This document shows, piece by piece, positions 14,820 to 22,765 of a stretch of DNA of 30,413 nucleotides (its first letter is position 1; every line of letters starts with the position of its first letter). The position numbers and the translations under genes were made by a program. This DNA is from a virus: positions 1 to 30,413 of the IMG/VR virus record IMGVR_UViG_3300033182_000528; one strand, 5' to 3'. The notes beneath the pieces were generated by a model that saw only the letters and a list, made by a program, of their open reading frames with translations, did no database searches and was not told the DNA's origin.

Positions 14820-15423
14820 CGCTCAATTCCTTCGAACTTATGTGCCGGACCTCTTTTGAGAGGTCGTGGTCAACAAAAACCTCGACGCCTGCGTTGTGCC
14901 ACTTGATGCAGCAAAACCCATCGTCGATGACATACTCGTCATTTTCAGGATCAAACCCGATCACAAACCAAGGCCGATCTATTTTCTCAAACGCCTCGCG
15001 CCTACAAAGAAGCGCACCAAATCCACAGGACGTAACCTGTTCTAAACCCTCGCTCTGATCCGTCGTCGGGATGTATCCGCCAACATCGGACCTGTAGGCC
15101 GTGAACTGCTCCGGCGTGTTCCGCATCCGGTAGTTCGCGCAGACAACGTCTTTGTCCCTTGCCAGTAGCCGAACGATTGTGTCCTTCGGAAACCTCATAT
15201 CGTCGTCGAACCACATGAAATGTGTCGCGCCGGATTCCAGGGCCGCCGTTGCTAGGTGGTCTCTGTTTCGCGGCAGGATCGACCCCTGCACATTCCAGAT
15301 AGAAACCGGTATTTTTGCTGTGGCCGTGTATGCCATGCAGAGCGCCAGGTCATAGCCGAAAGACGCCTGCCATAAACCGCCTGACGGTATCAGGACGGCG
15401 ACACGGGGTTGTGGGGTTGTCAC
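14806..15423 (-). CDS. Phage glycosyltransferase-like protein, 205 aa
   Basis: Starts with an IPSGG nucleotide-binding-like beta strand. It continues with ILPRNRDHL, a metal-binding candidate FDDDMRFP (about 71-78), CANYRMR, CGFGALLCRREAFEKI and DDGFCCIKWHNAGVEVFVD. This is the outline of a compact GT-A (family 2-like) sugar transferase. The start is GTG at 15423 with a purine-rich Shine-Dalgarno upstream. It lies between capsid/decoration genes and the adaptor, so it may modify virion proteins or the host surface; which is not known. Confidence 0.75.
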   Translation of the reverse strand: MTTPQPRVAVLIPSGGLWQASFGYDLALCMAYTATAKIPVSIWNVQGSILPRNRDHLATAALESGATHFMWFDDDMRFPKDTIVRLLARDKDVVCANYRMRNTPEQFTAYRSDVGGYIPTTDQSEGLEQVTSCGFGALLCRREAFEKIDRPWFVIGFDPENDEYVIDDGFCCIKWHNAGVEVFVDHDLSKEVRHISSKELSVGAE

Positions 15424-15426
15424 GTT

Positions 15427-15744
15427 TTATAGCCTTCCACCTCCGTCAGTCCGAAGGAAGTTGTTGTCGCTGTCGTTTAATTTCTTGCGGATATATTTTT
15501 CCCGCTCGGGGCCGTGGGGCATTGCGAGAAAGTTCACGCCGTCCTGTTTCATCCATTGCTCAATTACGACCAACGGTATCGATGCGACGTGCTTCAAATC
15601 TTTGCTTGGGGTGTAACCGTCTGTTCCGTCGTTCTGACGGATCTTGTTCATATCAAGGATTGGCTCAACATCCTGAACCCGTTCGATGATATATTGACCC
15701 GCCGACACGTCTTCGTGCCAGCGGGTCTCAATCCAATCGCTCAC
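15427..15744 (-). CDS. Hypothetical small virion protein, 105 aa
   Basis: Contains the pattern HVASIPLVVIEQWMKQDGVNF and a C-terminal KKLNDSDNNFLRT, which recur in small proteins encoded among podovirus head genes. The GTG start shares one base with the upstream TAG (TAGTG). Function unknown; a head completion or minor structural role is inferred from position. Confidence 0.6.
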   Translation of the reverse strand: MSDWIETRWHEDVSAGQYIIERVQDVEPILDMNKIRQNDGTDGYTPSKDLKHVASIPLVVIEQWMKQDGVNFLAMPHGPEREKYIRKKLNDSDNNFLRTDGGGRL

Positions 15745-16043
15745 TAGTCTTCGACCGGTGTGATTGTAATGACAGGACTGGTCGAGCGTTGGATGTACGC
15801 AATGTGCGTGAACCCTTGAACGTGCAAAAAGATTGCATCGCCCGGCTGAACCAGAATGTCGTTAGCTGTCGCCGCCGTTCCCGTCAGCACCGGCTTAACG
15901 TGGGCCGTGCCGGTCGCAGTAATGCGGACGACTTTGGCCGTGTTGCCGGACGAGTCATTCGGGATGGCGGTTTCCGCGCTTGTGCCGGAAGCCGTAACCG
16001 AAGTCCCGGCAGCGCCGTTTGAAAATACAGGATACGGGTGCAT
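15744..16043 (-). CDS. Beta-rich small structural protein, 99 aa
   Basis: Rich in T, A, S and V with alternating hydrophobic residues (VVRITATGTAHVKPVLTG, DILVQPGDAIFLHV), suggesting a small beta-sandwich such as a capsid decoration protein. It follows another beta-rich protein and precedes an unknown head protein. No cysteine, membrane segment or enzyme motif. The assignment is by composition and place. Confidence 0.58.
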   Translation of the reverse strand: MHPYPVFSNGAAGTSVTASGTSAETAIPNDSSGNTAKVVRITATGTAHVKPVLTGTAATANDILVQPGDAIFLHVQGFTHIAYIQRSTSPVITITPVED

Positions 16044-16051
16044 AGTCCCTC

Positions 16052-16399
16052 CTAGCGGCGGATAATGATGACGCCGTCGACGCTGATCGTGTTCGTTGAT
16101 GCGCCGTCGGTTTCGATTTCAATGGCATCACCCTCGACGACGCTGTTGGCGGCTGTCGGAACGCAAGAGTCGACATCCCCGGCAGCGGAGCCGGATTGAG
16201 TGATCGTGATAGTTCCGCCGGTCACGGCGGTGCCACCAATCTTCAAGGTGAGGCCAGCATCTGCCGTACCGATAGCGCCATTGAGCGCCGTCAGGACTTT
16301 GATGATTTTTCCATCGTCGGGAACAGGCACGTAAACCTGACCGGCTGTGGAAACGTCCTCGATTTTAAAATTGATGAAGTAATCATTGAGAGTACGCAT
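16052..16399 (-). CDS. Beta-rich capsid decoration-like protein, 115 aa
   Basis: The N-terminus MRTLNDYFINFKIEDVSTAGQVYVPVP is followed by strands with threonine and glycine (LTLKIGGTAVTGGTITITQSG) and a final ISVDGVIIIRR. The pattern resembles decoration proteins encoded next to SU10-like capsid genes. It has AAGGGA about eight bases before ATG and comes just after a strong terminator and a small hairpin. Confidence 0.6.
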   Translation of the reverse strand: MRTLNDYFINFKIEDVSTAGQVYVPVPDDGKIIKVLTALNGAIGTADAGLTLKIGGTAVTGGTITITQSGSAAGDVDSCVPTAANSVVEGDAIEIETDGASTNTISVDGVIIIRR

Positions 16400-16412
16400 T
16401 TTATATTCCCTT

Positions 16413-16428
16413 CACCCGCTACCGGGTG
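16413..16428 (-). promoter_or_regulatory. Hairpin in the leader of the decoration-like gene
   Basis: On the minus strand CACCCG-GTAG-CGGGTG forms a perfect six-pair stem just upstream of the AAGGGA ribosome-binding site. It lies between the capsid terminator and the next gene, so it may protect a processed 5' end or tune translation. No promoter is obvious. Confidence 0.4.
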
Positions 16429-16445
16429 TTCCGAGTGCTTGAATC

Positions 16446-16473
16446 AAAAAGGGCGGCCACTAGGACCGCCCTT
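16446..16473 (-). terminator. Strong intrinsic terminator after the capsid gene
   Basis: On the minus strand AAGGGCGG (16473-16466) pairs with CCGCCCTT (16456-16449), an eight-pair stem with a nine-base loop, followed by five T in a row. It lies about 25 bases past the capsid stop codon. Partial read-through would lower expression of downstream tail genes relative to capsid. Confidence 0.82.
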
Positions 16474-16498
16474 CCGATTTGATTATGACCGACAGCTA

Positions 16499-17443
16499 CT
16501 AGCTGGTGGTCAGGTCCGCGACGAGGCCGGACGCTTTTTCCTGACGGGAAACGAGCGTGTATTCGGCCAGCATTTGCCGCTTTTCACTGTCGCCAGTTTT
16601 GGACAGTTCGAACTGCTGGAACGGACGCAGATATTTTACTTCCCACATCTCTTTGTCCAGCACCCAGGCGTCACGATCCCGGCTGAACCGGTTCGGGACG
16701 ATTTCGAACGCGCCGAAATCCGACTCATAGACATCGATGGCCGCGACCAGCTTTTTGTCTTCGCCTTTGTCAAAGCGAGTGCTGTTGCCGGTGAAGCCAG
16801 AGATGACCGTCTTGTTGTGCGGACCAACCATTACGCAAGACGGGTTACCGCCTTCGGTCCAGCAGTTTTGGATGACGGTTTTCAGTAAGCTCTCAGTGAG
16901 GGCGCGCTGCGTGCCGTCAGTCCGGGCGTCGGTGCCGTCACCCGTGGGAGACGAGCCGGAAGCGCCCAAGCTGTCATTCTGCGCGACCCAGGAACCGAGA
17001 GACCCCAGCTTCCGAGCGGTCGTGCTGTTACCAGCAACTTGCGCTTGGTTCGTGCAGAGAACAGTTTCCATGTCGCGCTTGAGCTCTTTGCCCTTCTTCG
17101 CGACTTGGTATGCGATCTCAGATTTGCGACCGGCTTTGTTGACGGCTTCCTGAGTGCCGGAAATCGTCACAGTCTTGTCAGAAATCTGCGTGTAGTTACC
17201 GACCCGAGTGGTCGCCGCGCTGGCGTCCATCGTGGCCTCGTCACCTTCGATCACGGCATTGGTGGAAACCGCTGCTGCGAGTTCGTCGGTTTGCCATTCT
17301 TCGTATGTGGCAGAGGCTTTGCCCCGTGCCGCCATCGTCATGAAAGGCGTGTCAGTCGGCGAGATGTTATAAATAATATCTGCCAAAGATTCGCGATTGC
17401 CCTTGGCATCATACGAATCGAACGTGTTGCTCGGTTGAGCCAT
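16499..17443 (-). CDS. Major capsid protein, SU10 type (DUF5309), 314 aa
   Basis: The N-terminal pattern TFDSYDAKGNRESLADIIYNISPTDTPFMTMAARGKA, then YEEWQTDELAAA, GDEATMDASAATTRVGNYTQI and GTQEAVNKAG, is that of SU10-type major capsid proteins, an HK97-fold family. Length is normal. GGAG precedes the ATG at good spacing. Its order after the scaffold and before a strong terminator fits a capsid gene. This is one of the safest calls in the window. Confidence 0.88.
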   Translation of the reverse strand: MAQPSNTFDSYDAKGNRESLADIIYNISPTDTPFMTMAARGKASATYEEWQTDELAAAVSTNAVIEGDEATMDASAATTRVGNYTQISDKTVTISGTQEAVNKAGRKSEIAYQVAKKGKELKRDMETVLCTNQAQVAGNSTTARKLGSLGSWVAQNDSLGASGSSPTGDGTDARTDGTQRALTESLLKTVIQNCWTEGGNPSCVMVGPHNKTVISGFTGNSTRFDKGEDKKLVAAIDVYESDFGAFEIVPNRFSRDRDAWVLDKEMWEVKYLRPFQQFELSKTGDSEKRQMLAEYTLVSRQEKASGLVADLTTS

Positions 17444-17455
17444 TGCTTTGTACTC

Positions 17456-18496
17456 CTAGAGTAAGTCGACTAAAGCAGCAGCCGCGTCATTTATATGACC
17501 GGTCGCTTTAGCCCGTTTCATCTTGGCAGCACGTTGCTCAGCTTCATTATCAACCTTGGCCTTCTGAGCCGATGGCTTGACGACCTTCGGCAATGTTTGA
17601 ACCTTCTTTGTCGTCACTGTCTTGGACGATTGCAGGTTCCGCCATTGCATCGCGTCGTGGATCAACTGCACGTGACGCGCGTCGACCACTGACCCGATTT
17701 CGTTGTCAGTAAAGCCACCATAATTTGACTTCAAAAATGTGCGGATGTCTCCGCGAATTTTCTCAGCCTTTTCCTCATCTGCAAAATCGGGCATCGCCTC
17801 AACCAGTTTTTGAGACTGCTGCGCCAAAACAGCGCGATGCTGTTCAGCCGCTTTCGCCTGGTGCTCTGCTTGAAGCCGTCCGAGTTCCTCTTGCGAGGCC
17901 CGGTACTGCTCGACCTTACGTTGATGATCGGCCCACTTGGCCGCGAACTCGATCGGGTCTTCTTCCTTCAGTGTATCCCAATCAATGTTCTGGTCTTCTT
18001 GAAGCTGAACGCCTACCGCTTGCCCTAATTCCGCAAGGCGATTTGCATATTGCTGCCGCTCAGCTTCGACGGCTTGAATCGCTTTTTCGCGTTCAGCCGC
18101 CAACTCTCGACGTTGCACCGCAAGGTCTTCGGTCTTGCGGGTGTAATCGGATTGGCGTGAGTAGCCGCGCGTGAGCTCCTCGAGGGTGACCTCGGCCCTT
18201 TCGCCACCCGGTAGGGTGACCTCATAGACCTCGACGGGTTCCTCGTCGGACTCATGCTCGACAACCTCGACCTCTTCCGTTACGTCGCCGTCGTCAGCGA
18301 CTTGAACAACCTCAACCTCAGTATCGTCCTCGACGGTAACCTCAGTCTCTTGCTGCTCTTCAACCGCGTCGTCGCTTTCGGGTTGTTCTGGCGTGTCGCC
18401 AAAATCCAATAAGCCTTCCAACGCTGTGGACGCTGAATCAACGTCCGTGACATTTACAGTTTCCGGCTCTGCCGGGGTGACTGCTTCGTCTGCCAT
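17456..18496 (-). CDS. Capsid scaffolding protein, 346 aa
   Basis: The first 110 residues are extremely acidic (long E/D/V runs). Residues about 110-225 form a charged, alanine/glutamine-rich coiled coil (REKAIQAVEAERQQYANR and AEHQAKAAEQHR), and the C-terminus is basic (KMKRAKATG). This is the normal architecture of a phage scaffold that is lost after assembly, with a basic C-terminus touching the coat. It lies directly upstream of the capsid gene. GGAG precedes the start. Confidence 0.8.
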   Translation of the reverse strand: MADEAVTPAEPETVNVTDVDSASTALEGLLDFGDTPEQPESDDAVEEQQETEVTVEDDTEVEVVQVADDGDVTEEVEVVEHESDEEPVEVYEVTLPGGERAEVTLEELTRGYSRQSDYTRKTEDLAVQRRELAAEREKAIQAVEAERQQYANRLAELGQAVGVQLQEDQNIDWDTLKEEDPIEFAAKWADHQRKVEQYRASQEELGRLQAEHQAKAAEQHRAVLAQQSQKLVEAMPDFADEEKAEKIRGDIRTFLKSNYGGFTDNEIGSVVDARHVQLIHDAMQWRNLQSSKTVTTKKVQTLPKVVKPSAQKAKVDNEAEQRAAKMKRAKATGHINDAAAALVDLL

Positions 18497-18523
18497 TTTA
18501 AAAAACTCCTAAATAAAATTGAC

Positions 18524-18775
18524 TCACCTGTTGAGCCGTTGAAGTTCCTTGCTGGCCACAGCGCCATTGCTGACAGCCGACACAAGGGTCGCCTCAAAAC
18601 GCGGCATCATCTGAACCATAAGCCAGAGAGCTTCGCGTTGTTTTTCATCTTTTGAGAGTTTCCACTCATCAAAAATGGCGCTCTCCATAATGGGGAACGC
18701 CTCCTTAAAAACCTCGTTTTCTAGTATCTGTTTTGCTAAATCACCGCGTCTACGGTCGTTAGGTAGATTCGACAT
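18524..18775 (-). CDS. Small helical protein between portal region and scaffold, 83 aa
   Basis: The start is placed at ATG 18775, with GGAG three bases upstream; a GTG at 18784 is possible. It overlaps the end of the 488-aa gene by 17 bases. The protein is helical and charged (NEVFKEAFPIMESAIFDEWK, QREALWLMVQMM). Small proteins in this position are common in SU10/P22-like phages, but I do not know the function. Confidence 0.6.
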   Translation of the reverse strand: MSNLPNDRRRGDLAKQILENEVFKEAFPIMESAIFDEWKLSKDEKQREALWLMVQMMPRFEATLVSAVSNGAVASKELQRLNR

Positions 18776-20225
18776 TTTCTCCACGGGGGTTGTTGAGTTT
18801 TCCTAATAACTTGCAAACCGGAGCGAACGTATAGAGATAGGCCGCGCCGATTTTGTTGCCCTTGCCGATTCCACGAGACCGGAAGGCCATCTCTTCCGCC
18901 CAAGGCAGGGCAAACGGTTTTACGAGGTGCGTAATAGTCTTGGACTTCCGCATCAGTTTAACCAGGGGCCTAGCCCACAAAAGATAACCGGCCTTGGTCG
19001 CGTCATCAACGTGGAGGCGCTGATATTCCAAGTCGCCTTCATAAATGTCATCTGGCATTAAGCCCTGACGGTTTAACTCGCCGCAAATAACTTTGCCGTC
19101 TCCGCCGCCGTCTCCGCCGCCGGGGTCGAACGCCCACATGTTGTCAGTTGCGGCCATGTTCGCGGCAGCCGCCTCCTGCATCCCGTCCGGGTCTTCAACG
19201 TCAAACGCTGTCAATGAGCCTACAGTCCCGTCCGCCTTCACACCAACCCCGTAGCCGTGAGCGCCGCCCTTATACCCCACATCGTCAAACATGGCGGGCG
19301 TGGCTGACTTGCCGGTGTTCCCGACAGTCCCCAAGCCAAACGCACCCATGTGGTCGTTCATGGCCGGGCCGCCCCACTGGTAATTGTCAGGCGTCACCAT
19401 TACGCCGACCGGAGACATCATCGTCCCCATCGGGCCTTTGGCATCAAAACGGAAGTTTCCGTAAGCGTCCTGCGTGTAAGGGCCGACCTTAGACAAGTCA
19501 CCTACGCGTGAGTATGCGATCATCGGAGACCACACAGCCCCGGCAGGGAACGCCCTAGCCGCCCACGATGCTGCCGTCCTCGCCGCCTTGTCGCTTTTGT
19601 AGTCGGGGTGGTCCGTGCGCTGACCGTTTTGGTCGTACAGTCCGCCTTTGTAGGTGTTGCCAGCAGTCGGGAACCCTAAGTGCGATGACATTTGATCAAA
19701 TAGACCTTGGGGAGCGTCGGAGCCTACGGCATACGCCCGACCACTTTCGTCATAATGCAGCGCGCCGTCCGTATAGCCGGTAGAGGCGTGTTCTACTGCG
19801 AAAGAATCGGGGGAGACGCTACCAAGGTGTGAATACGAATGCGGCTCGCCCGCCTCCGCATAATTTTGCGCGGGGGCGTTCCCGTAACTTTGCACGCCAA
19901 TCGTGGGTGCGCCTACGGACGTGTCGTCCGGCGCGACATAAGACCCGGAAGGTAGCCCGGCGGACCAGTCCCCATAAGTCTCCGCGCTGGGCTCTGCCGC
20001 CTCTACCGGAGAATCGGTCCCGTCAAATCCTGAATCCGCCGCCGCCACTAGCTGGTGGTTATACTGGGGCTGGGTCGCCTGTTGCGGTGTCACCGCGTCG
20101 ACTTGCCCCGACTGCGTATTACCTACATAGGCAGTGTAAGGCCCGCCCACGCTACGGGGTTGGTAAACCGGCCTCGACGCAATAATTTCTTCCCGCGCCT
20201 GCCGCCAAGGATCAAGCAGCCCCAT
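18759..20225 (-). CDS. Two-part protein next to portal, 488 aa
   Basis: Residues 1-380 are rich in G, S, A, Y and P with many short polar segments and no clear domain, possibly disordered or beta-rich. A GGGDGGGDG linker precedes a compact C-terminal helical domain beginning VICGELNRQGLMPDDIYEGD and containing GYLLWARPLVKLMRKS and WAEEMAFRS. That C-terminal pattern is seen at the end of various tail and virion proteins. The gene abuts the portal stop/start (20225). A virion or assembly role is inferred. Confidence 0.55.
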   Translation of the reverse strand: MGLLDPWRQAREEIIASRPVYQPRSVGGPYTAYVGNTQSGQVDAVTPQQATQPQYNHQLVAAADSGFDGTDSPVEAAEPSAETYGDWSAGLPSGSYVAPDDTSVGAPTIGVQSYGNAPAQNYAEAGEPHSYSHLGSVSPDSFAVEHASTGYTDGALHYDESGRAYAVGSDAPQGLFDQMSSHLGFPTAGNTYKGGLYDQNGQRTDHPDYKSDKAARTAASWAARAFPAGAVWSPMIAYSRVGDLSKVGPYTQDAYGNFRFDAKGPMGTMMSPVGVMVTPDNYQWGGPAMNDHMGAFGLGTVGNTGKSATPAMFDDVGYKGGAHGYGVGVKADGTVGSLTAFDVEDPDGMQEAAAANMAATDNMWAFDPGGGDGGGDGKVICGELNRQGLMPDDIYEGDLEYQRLHVDDATKAGYLLWARPLVKLMRKSKTITHLVKPFALPWAEEMAFRSRGIGKGNKIGAAYLYTFAPVCKLLGKLNNPRGENVEST

Positions 20226-22399
20226 TAGTCAATCTCCGTCATGATGAGGGGTTCCCGGTCTTTGTTCTTTTCATGCGTCTCATGTTCCAGACGCTCTCGC
20301 GCCATTTCAGCCTCAATCGCCAGTTTAGTTGCACCAGCTTCCGCGTCTGCGGCAATCTTCGCCGCTGTCTGCTCCATCTGCGCCGAAATCTTTTCACGCT
20401 CAATCGCCATCTTCTGGTCAAGTTCCGTGAGCTTGATGTCGAACTCGCGACGTTTCATTTCCATCTCAGCCTGCATCTCGTGCATCTTGTGCTCGTGTTC
20501 GATCTGCATCTCTTGCTGCTTGACCTCGAGTTTCTTACCTTCAATGGCAAGCTGGGATTCCATGAACATCTGGTTGGGGTCCGGCTGTGGCGCAGGAACG
20601 TCGGAATTGTCCGGCGCGGGTGCCGTGAAATACTTCGCCCCTTCAACGCCGCCTTCCTTGGTCATATCCATCAAGGCCGCGTATACGTTATTCCGCTGAA
20701 CAAGAGACCCCTGACCGAATCCCATATTCGCCGCCAGGTCCTTCTGCGCCGCCAGGACATTAGACAGAGCGACGGCCCGCTTCTCGTCGTTGCCGTGACC
20801 CAAGCCGACCAATATCGAGACATCGTACTGCGTCGACCAATTGCTGGGGTCGATCGGCACCCAACTGTTCTGAATGCGGACGATGCGTTCTTGTTGTTGG
20901 TGCTGAACGACCAGCTTCAAAATTTTCTTGAACAGATCTTTAACGCCGCCCTCGGCAAATATCCGACCGATCATCTCAATCCGCTGTTGAGACATCGTCA
21001 GCATCAACTGGATGCCGGTCGCCGTCTGGTTCGGGTTTAGCGAATCCTGATCCAGGCCCTGAGAGTGACGCGTGACGCCGGTCCGGACCTCTTTAACCTC
21101 GTCGGCATATCGCAGACCTTCCAAGATCTGCCCGCCGATTGGCGTGGTCGTGAGCTCACGCATCATGCCGGGCTGCTTCACCCGAACGACGCCGCCGGGA
21201 CGCGAGTTTAACGCATCTTCCATGTTGACCATACCCTCAACAACCTCAACCCGGTGATTGGACTGAACGTAAATGTTGTCGAGGTAGTTCCGCCACAGCG
21301 ACGTTTTCATGTCCTGAATCTCGAATAACTGATCGGCCAGAGACATGCCAAAAAACCGGTGCGGCATCGGGATTGGTATCAATACTGAGAACGGCGGTTC
21401 CGTCACTTCTTCTTCATCTAATATGGTGTATGAGCCTGAACCGGCTGCCAGCACCCGAACCCACTCGGCGATCCCGTCGCCGTTTCGGTCCGTCTTAATA
21501 TAACAATCATAAAGCCAAATTTCGCGCCGCGTCGGGTCGTGGGCGTCTTCACCAATCTGCGTATTCCCAAAATCGGAATCATCGATCTGCTCGCGCAGTA
21601 ATTTCTCCGTAGAAAAGTCTTCCTCATCCAGGGACGGAATGCCGTCGATCACCGACCGCTTATATCCCATCGCGACCAAATCCGACGCCGTATAGCGAGA
21701 CCGGTGAGCAATGAAATTCGCCTCGTCGATGTTTCGCGCCCGACGCTCAATATAAAAATCTTCCGGCGCTACCGTCTCAACGACGACCCGTTTGTTCCGT
21801 TTCGTCCGGCGGATCTTTAAGTCATGAAAGCGTGAGGCGGGAGCCATGGGAGCGCCTTCGACCAACCCCATGCCGGACGCTTCTTCCACTGAGTGCTCAA
21901 CCGCCTCAACCTCGGGATCGTCCAACAGAAGAACCATCTCCTCTTCCGTCAGACCTTCATACGTTTCGGTCGTAACGTCGACCTTCTCGTCCCAATAAGT
22001 CTTGAAACAGCCAAATCCGGAAAGAAGAGCATCCTTGAATGCTTCGTGCATCAGAAGAATGCCGGGGTTGTCTTTCAGAAATATATGATTGCAGTAATCC
22101 GAAACCATCTCAGCCGCCGCCTCGTCTTCAGGCCCGACCGGCTCAAATTTCACGACCTTACTTGAACCCGCGAATGCCTTCAGCATCGACGGCAGCATGG
22201 ACTCGACAGTGTCCATAATATCGGTCGAGATAACCTTAGAACGCCCCTCGACCTCATTGCCCATCGGGTAGCCAAGATAATACTCGAGAGCCTTCTCGCG
22301 ACGACGCTGCAACTCCCCGCCGTAATACCCGGCGGAGTTTCGCAGCCCGTCGGCGATCATCGCCTTGAGGGCTTCTTTGGTTACTTTTTTCTTTGCCAT
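20225..22399 (-). CDS. Portal protein, 724 aa
   Basis: The dodecameric gate through which DNA is packaged. Typical segments are MVSDYCNHIFLKDNPG, ALLSGFGCFKTYWDE, RVVVETVAPEDFYIERRARNIDEANFIAHR, HRFFGMSLADQLFEIQDMKTSLWRNYLDN and TGVTRHSQGLDQDSLNPNQTATG. The last 120 residues are a long E/K/Q/M-rich coiled coil, reminiscent of the P22 portal barrel extension. ATG overlaps the previous stop (TAATG). Size and order relative to terminase and capsid agree. Confidence 0.88.
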   Translation of the reverse strand: MAKKKVTKEALKAMIADGLRNSAGYYGGELQRRREKALEYYLGYPMGNEVEGRSKVISTDIMDTVESMLPSMLKAFAGSSKVVKFEPVGPEDEAAAEMVSDYCNHIFLKDNPGILLMHEAFKDALLSGFGCFKTYWDEKVDVTTETYEGLTEEEMVLLLDDPEVEAVEHSVEEASGMGLVEGAPMAPASRFHDLKIRRTKRNKRVVVETVAPEDFYIERRARNIDEANFIAHRSRYTASDLVAMGYKRSVIDGIPSLDEEDFSTEKLLREQIDDSDFGNTQIGEDAHDPTRREIWLYDCYIKTDRNGDGIAEWVRVLAAGSGSYTILDEEEVTEPPFSVLIPIPMPHRFFGMSLADQLFEIQDMKTSLWRNYLDNIYVQSNHRVEVVEGMVNMEDALNSRPGGVVRVKQPGMMRELTTTPIGGQILEGLRYADEVKEVRTGVTRHSQGLDQDSLNPNQTATGIQLMLTMSQQRIEMIGRIFAEGGVKDLFKKILKLVVQHQQQERIVRIQNSWVPIDPSNWSTQYDVSILVGLGHGNDEKRAVALSNVLAAQKDLAANMGFGQGSLVQRNNVYAALMDMTKEGGVEGAKYFTAPAPDNSDVPAPQPDPNQMFMESQLAIEGKKLEVKQQEMQIEHEHKMHEMQAEMEMKRREFDIKLTELDQKMAIEREKISAQMEQTAAKIAADAEAGATKLAIEAEMARERLEHETHEKNKDREPLIMTEID

Positions 22400-22641
22400 T
22401 AAGCTGCCAATTCAGCGGCCTTTTGCGCCGCCTCTTTTGAATACGGACCCTTATCGATCCAATTTCCGTTCTCGTCGACCAAGCCCCATTTCCCGAAGTG
22501 CATATGCTTCGGGAACGCCTGACCGGACGGTTCCGCCGGTTGCTCCGGCTCCGACACCGGGACCATCGAGGCAACAATCGCCTCGAGGTTCGCGACGCGT
22601 TTCAACAAATCTTGGTAGGCGACTTCTAACCGAATGCTCAT
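22399..22641 (-). CDS. Small coiled-coil protein upstream of portal, 80 aa
   Basis: The start is ATG at 22641, with AGGAAG about seven bases upstream, rather than the longer open frame to 22845, which would run back across a terminator-like hairpin into the upstream gene. Residues 1-22 form a heptad-like helix (LEVAYQDLLKRVANLEAIVASM). A P/E-rich linker follows, then a small motif GKWGLVDENGNWIDKGPYSKEAAQKAAELAA. Function unknown; it is coupled to the portal gene. Confidence 0.6.
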   Translation of the reverse strand: MSIRLEVAYQDLLKRVANLEAIVASMVPVSEPEQPAEPSGQAFPKHMHFGKWGLVDENGNWIDKGPYSKEAAQKAAELAA

Positions 22642-22674
22642 TTGGGGCTTCCTATTTTGGGTTAAAATTGCTAT

Positions 22675-22703
22675 AAAAAACGCAGGCGAAGGCACCGGCT
22701 GCG
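22675..22703 (-). terminator. Intrinsic terminator before the small portal-leader gene
   Basis: On the minus strand CGCAG...CTGCG (22703-22681) closes a hairpin with one internal mismatch, followed immediately by six T (22680-22675). A second upstream CGCAG could compete for the same CTGCG. It sits in the 124-base gap between the 500-aa gene and the portal-side genes and could set their ratio. Confidence 0.5.
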
Positions 22704-22765
22704 AGAGGTTAGGTGTCTGCGTTCGCAGGGTACTCTCACCGCTGTAAACCCAGTAACCGAACCGC

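Noticed and set aside
15315-15689. 124-aa plus-strand frame across the glycosyltransferase start
   Set aside because: Antisense to two coupled minus-strand genes with good starts; no ribosome-binding site and an unnatural composition.
16690-16705. TTCGGGACGA match to the tRNA anticodon loop inside the capsid gene
   Set aside because: A ten-base match in coding sequence with no other tRNA similarity around it; not a second attachment site.
20273-21040. 255-aa plus-strand frame opposite the portal gene
   Set aside because: It lies antisense to the glutamate/lysine/glutamine-rich portal C-terminus; its leucine- and histidine-rich product is a typical shadow with no ribosome-binding site of note.
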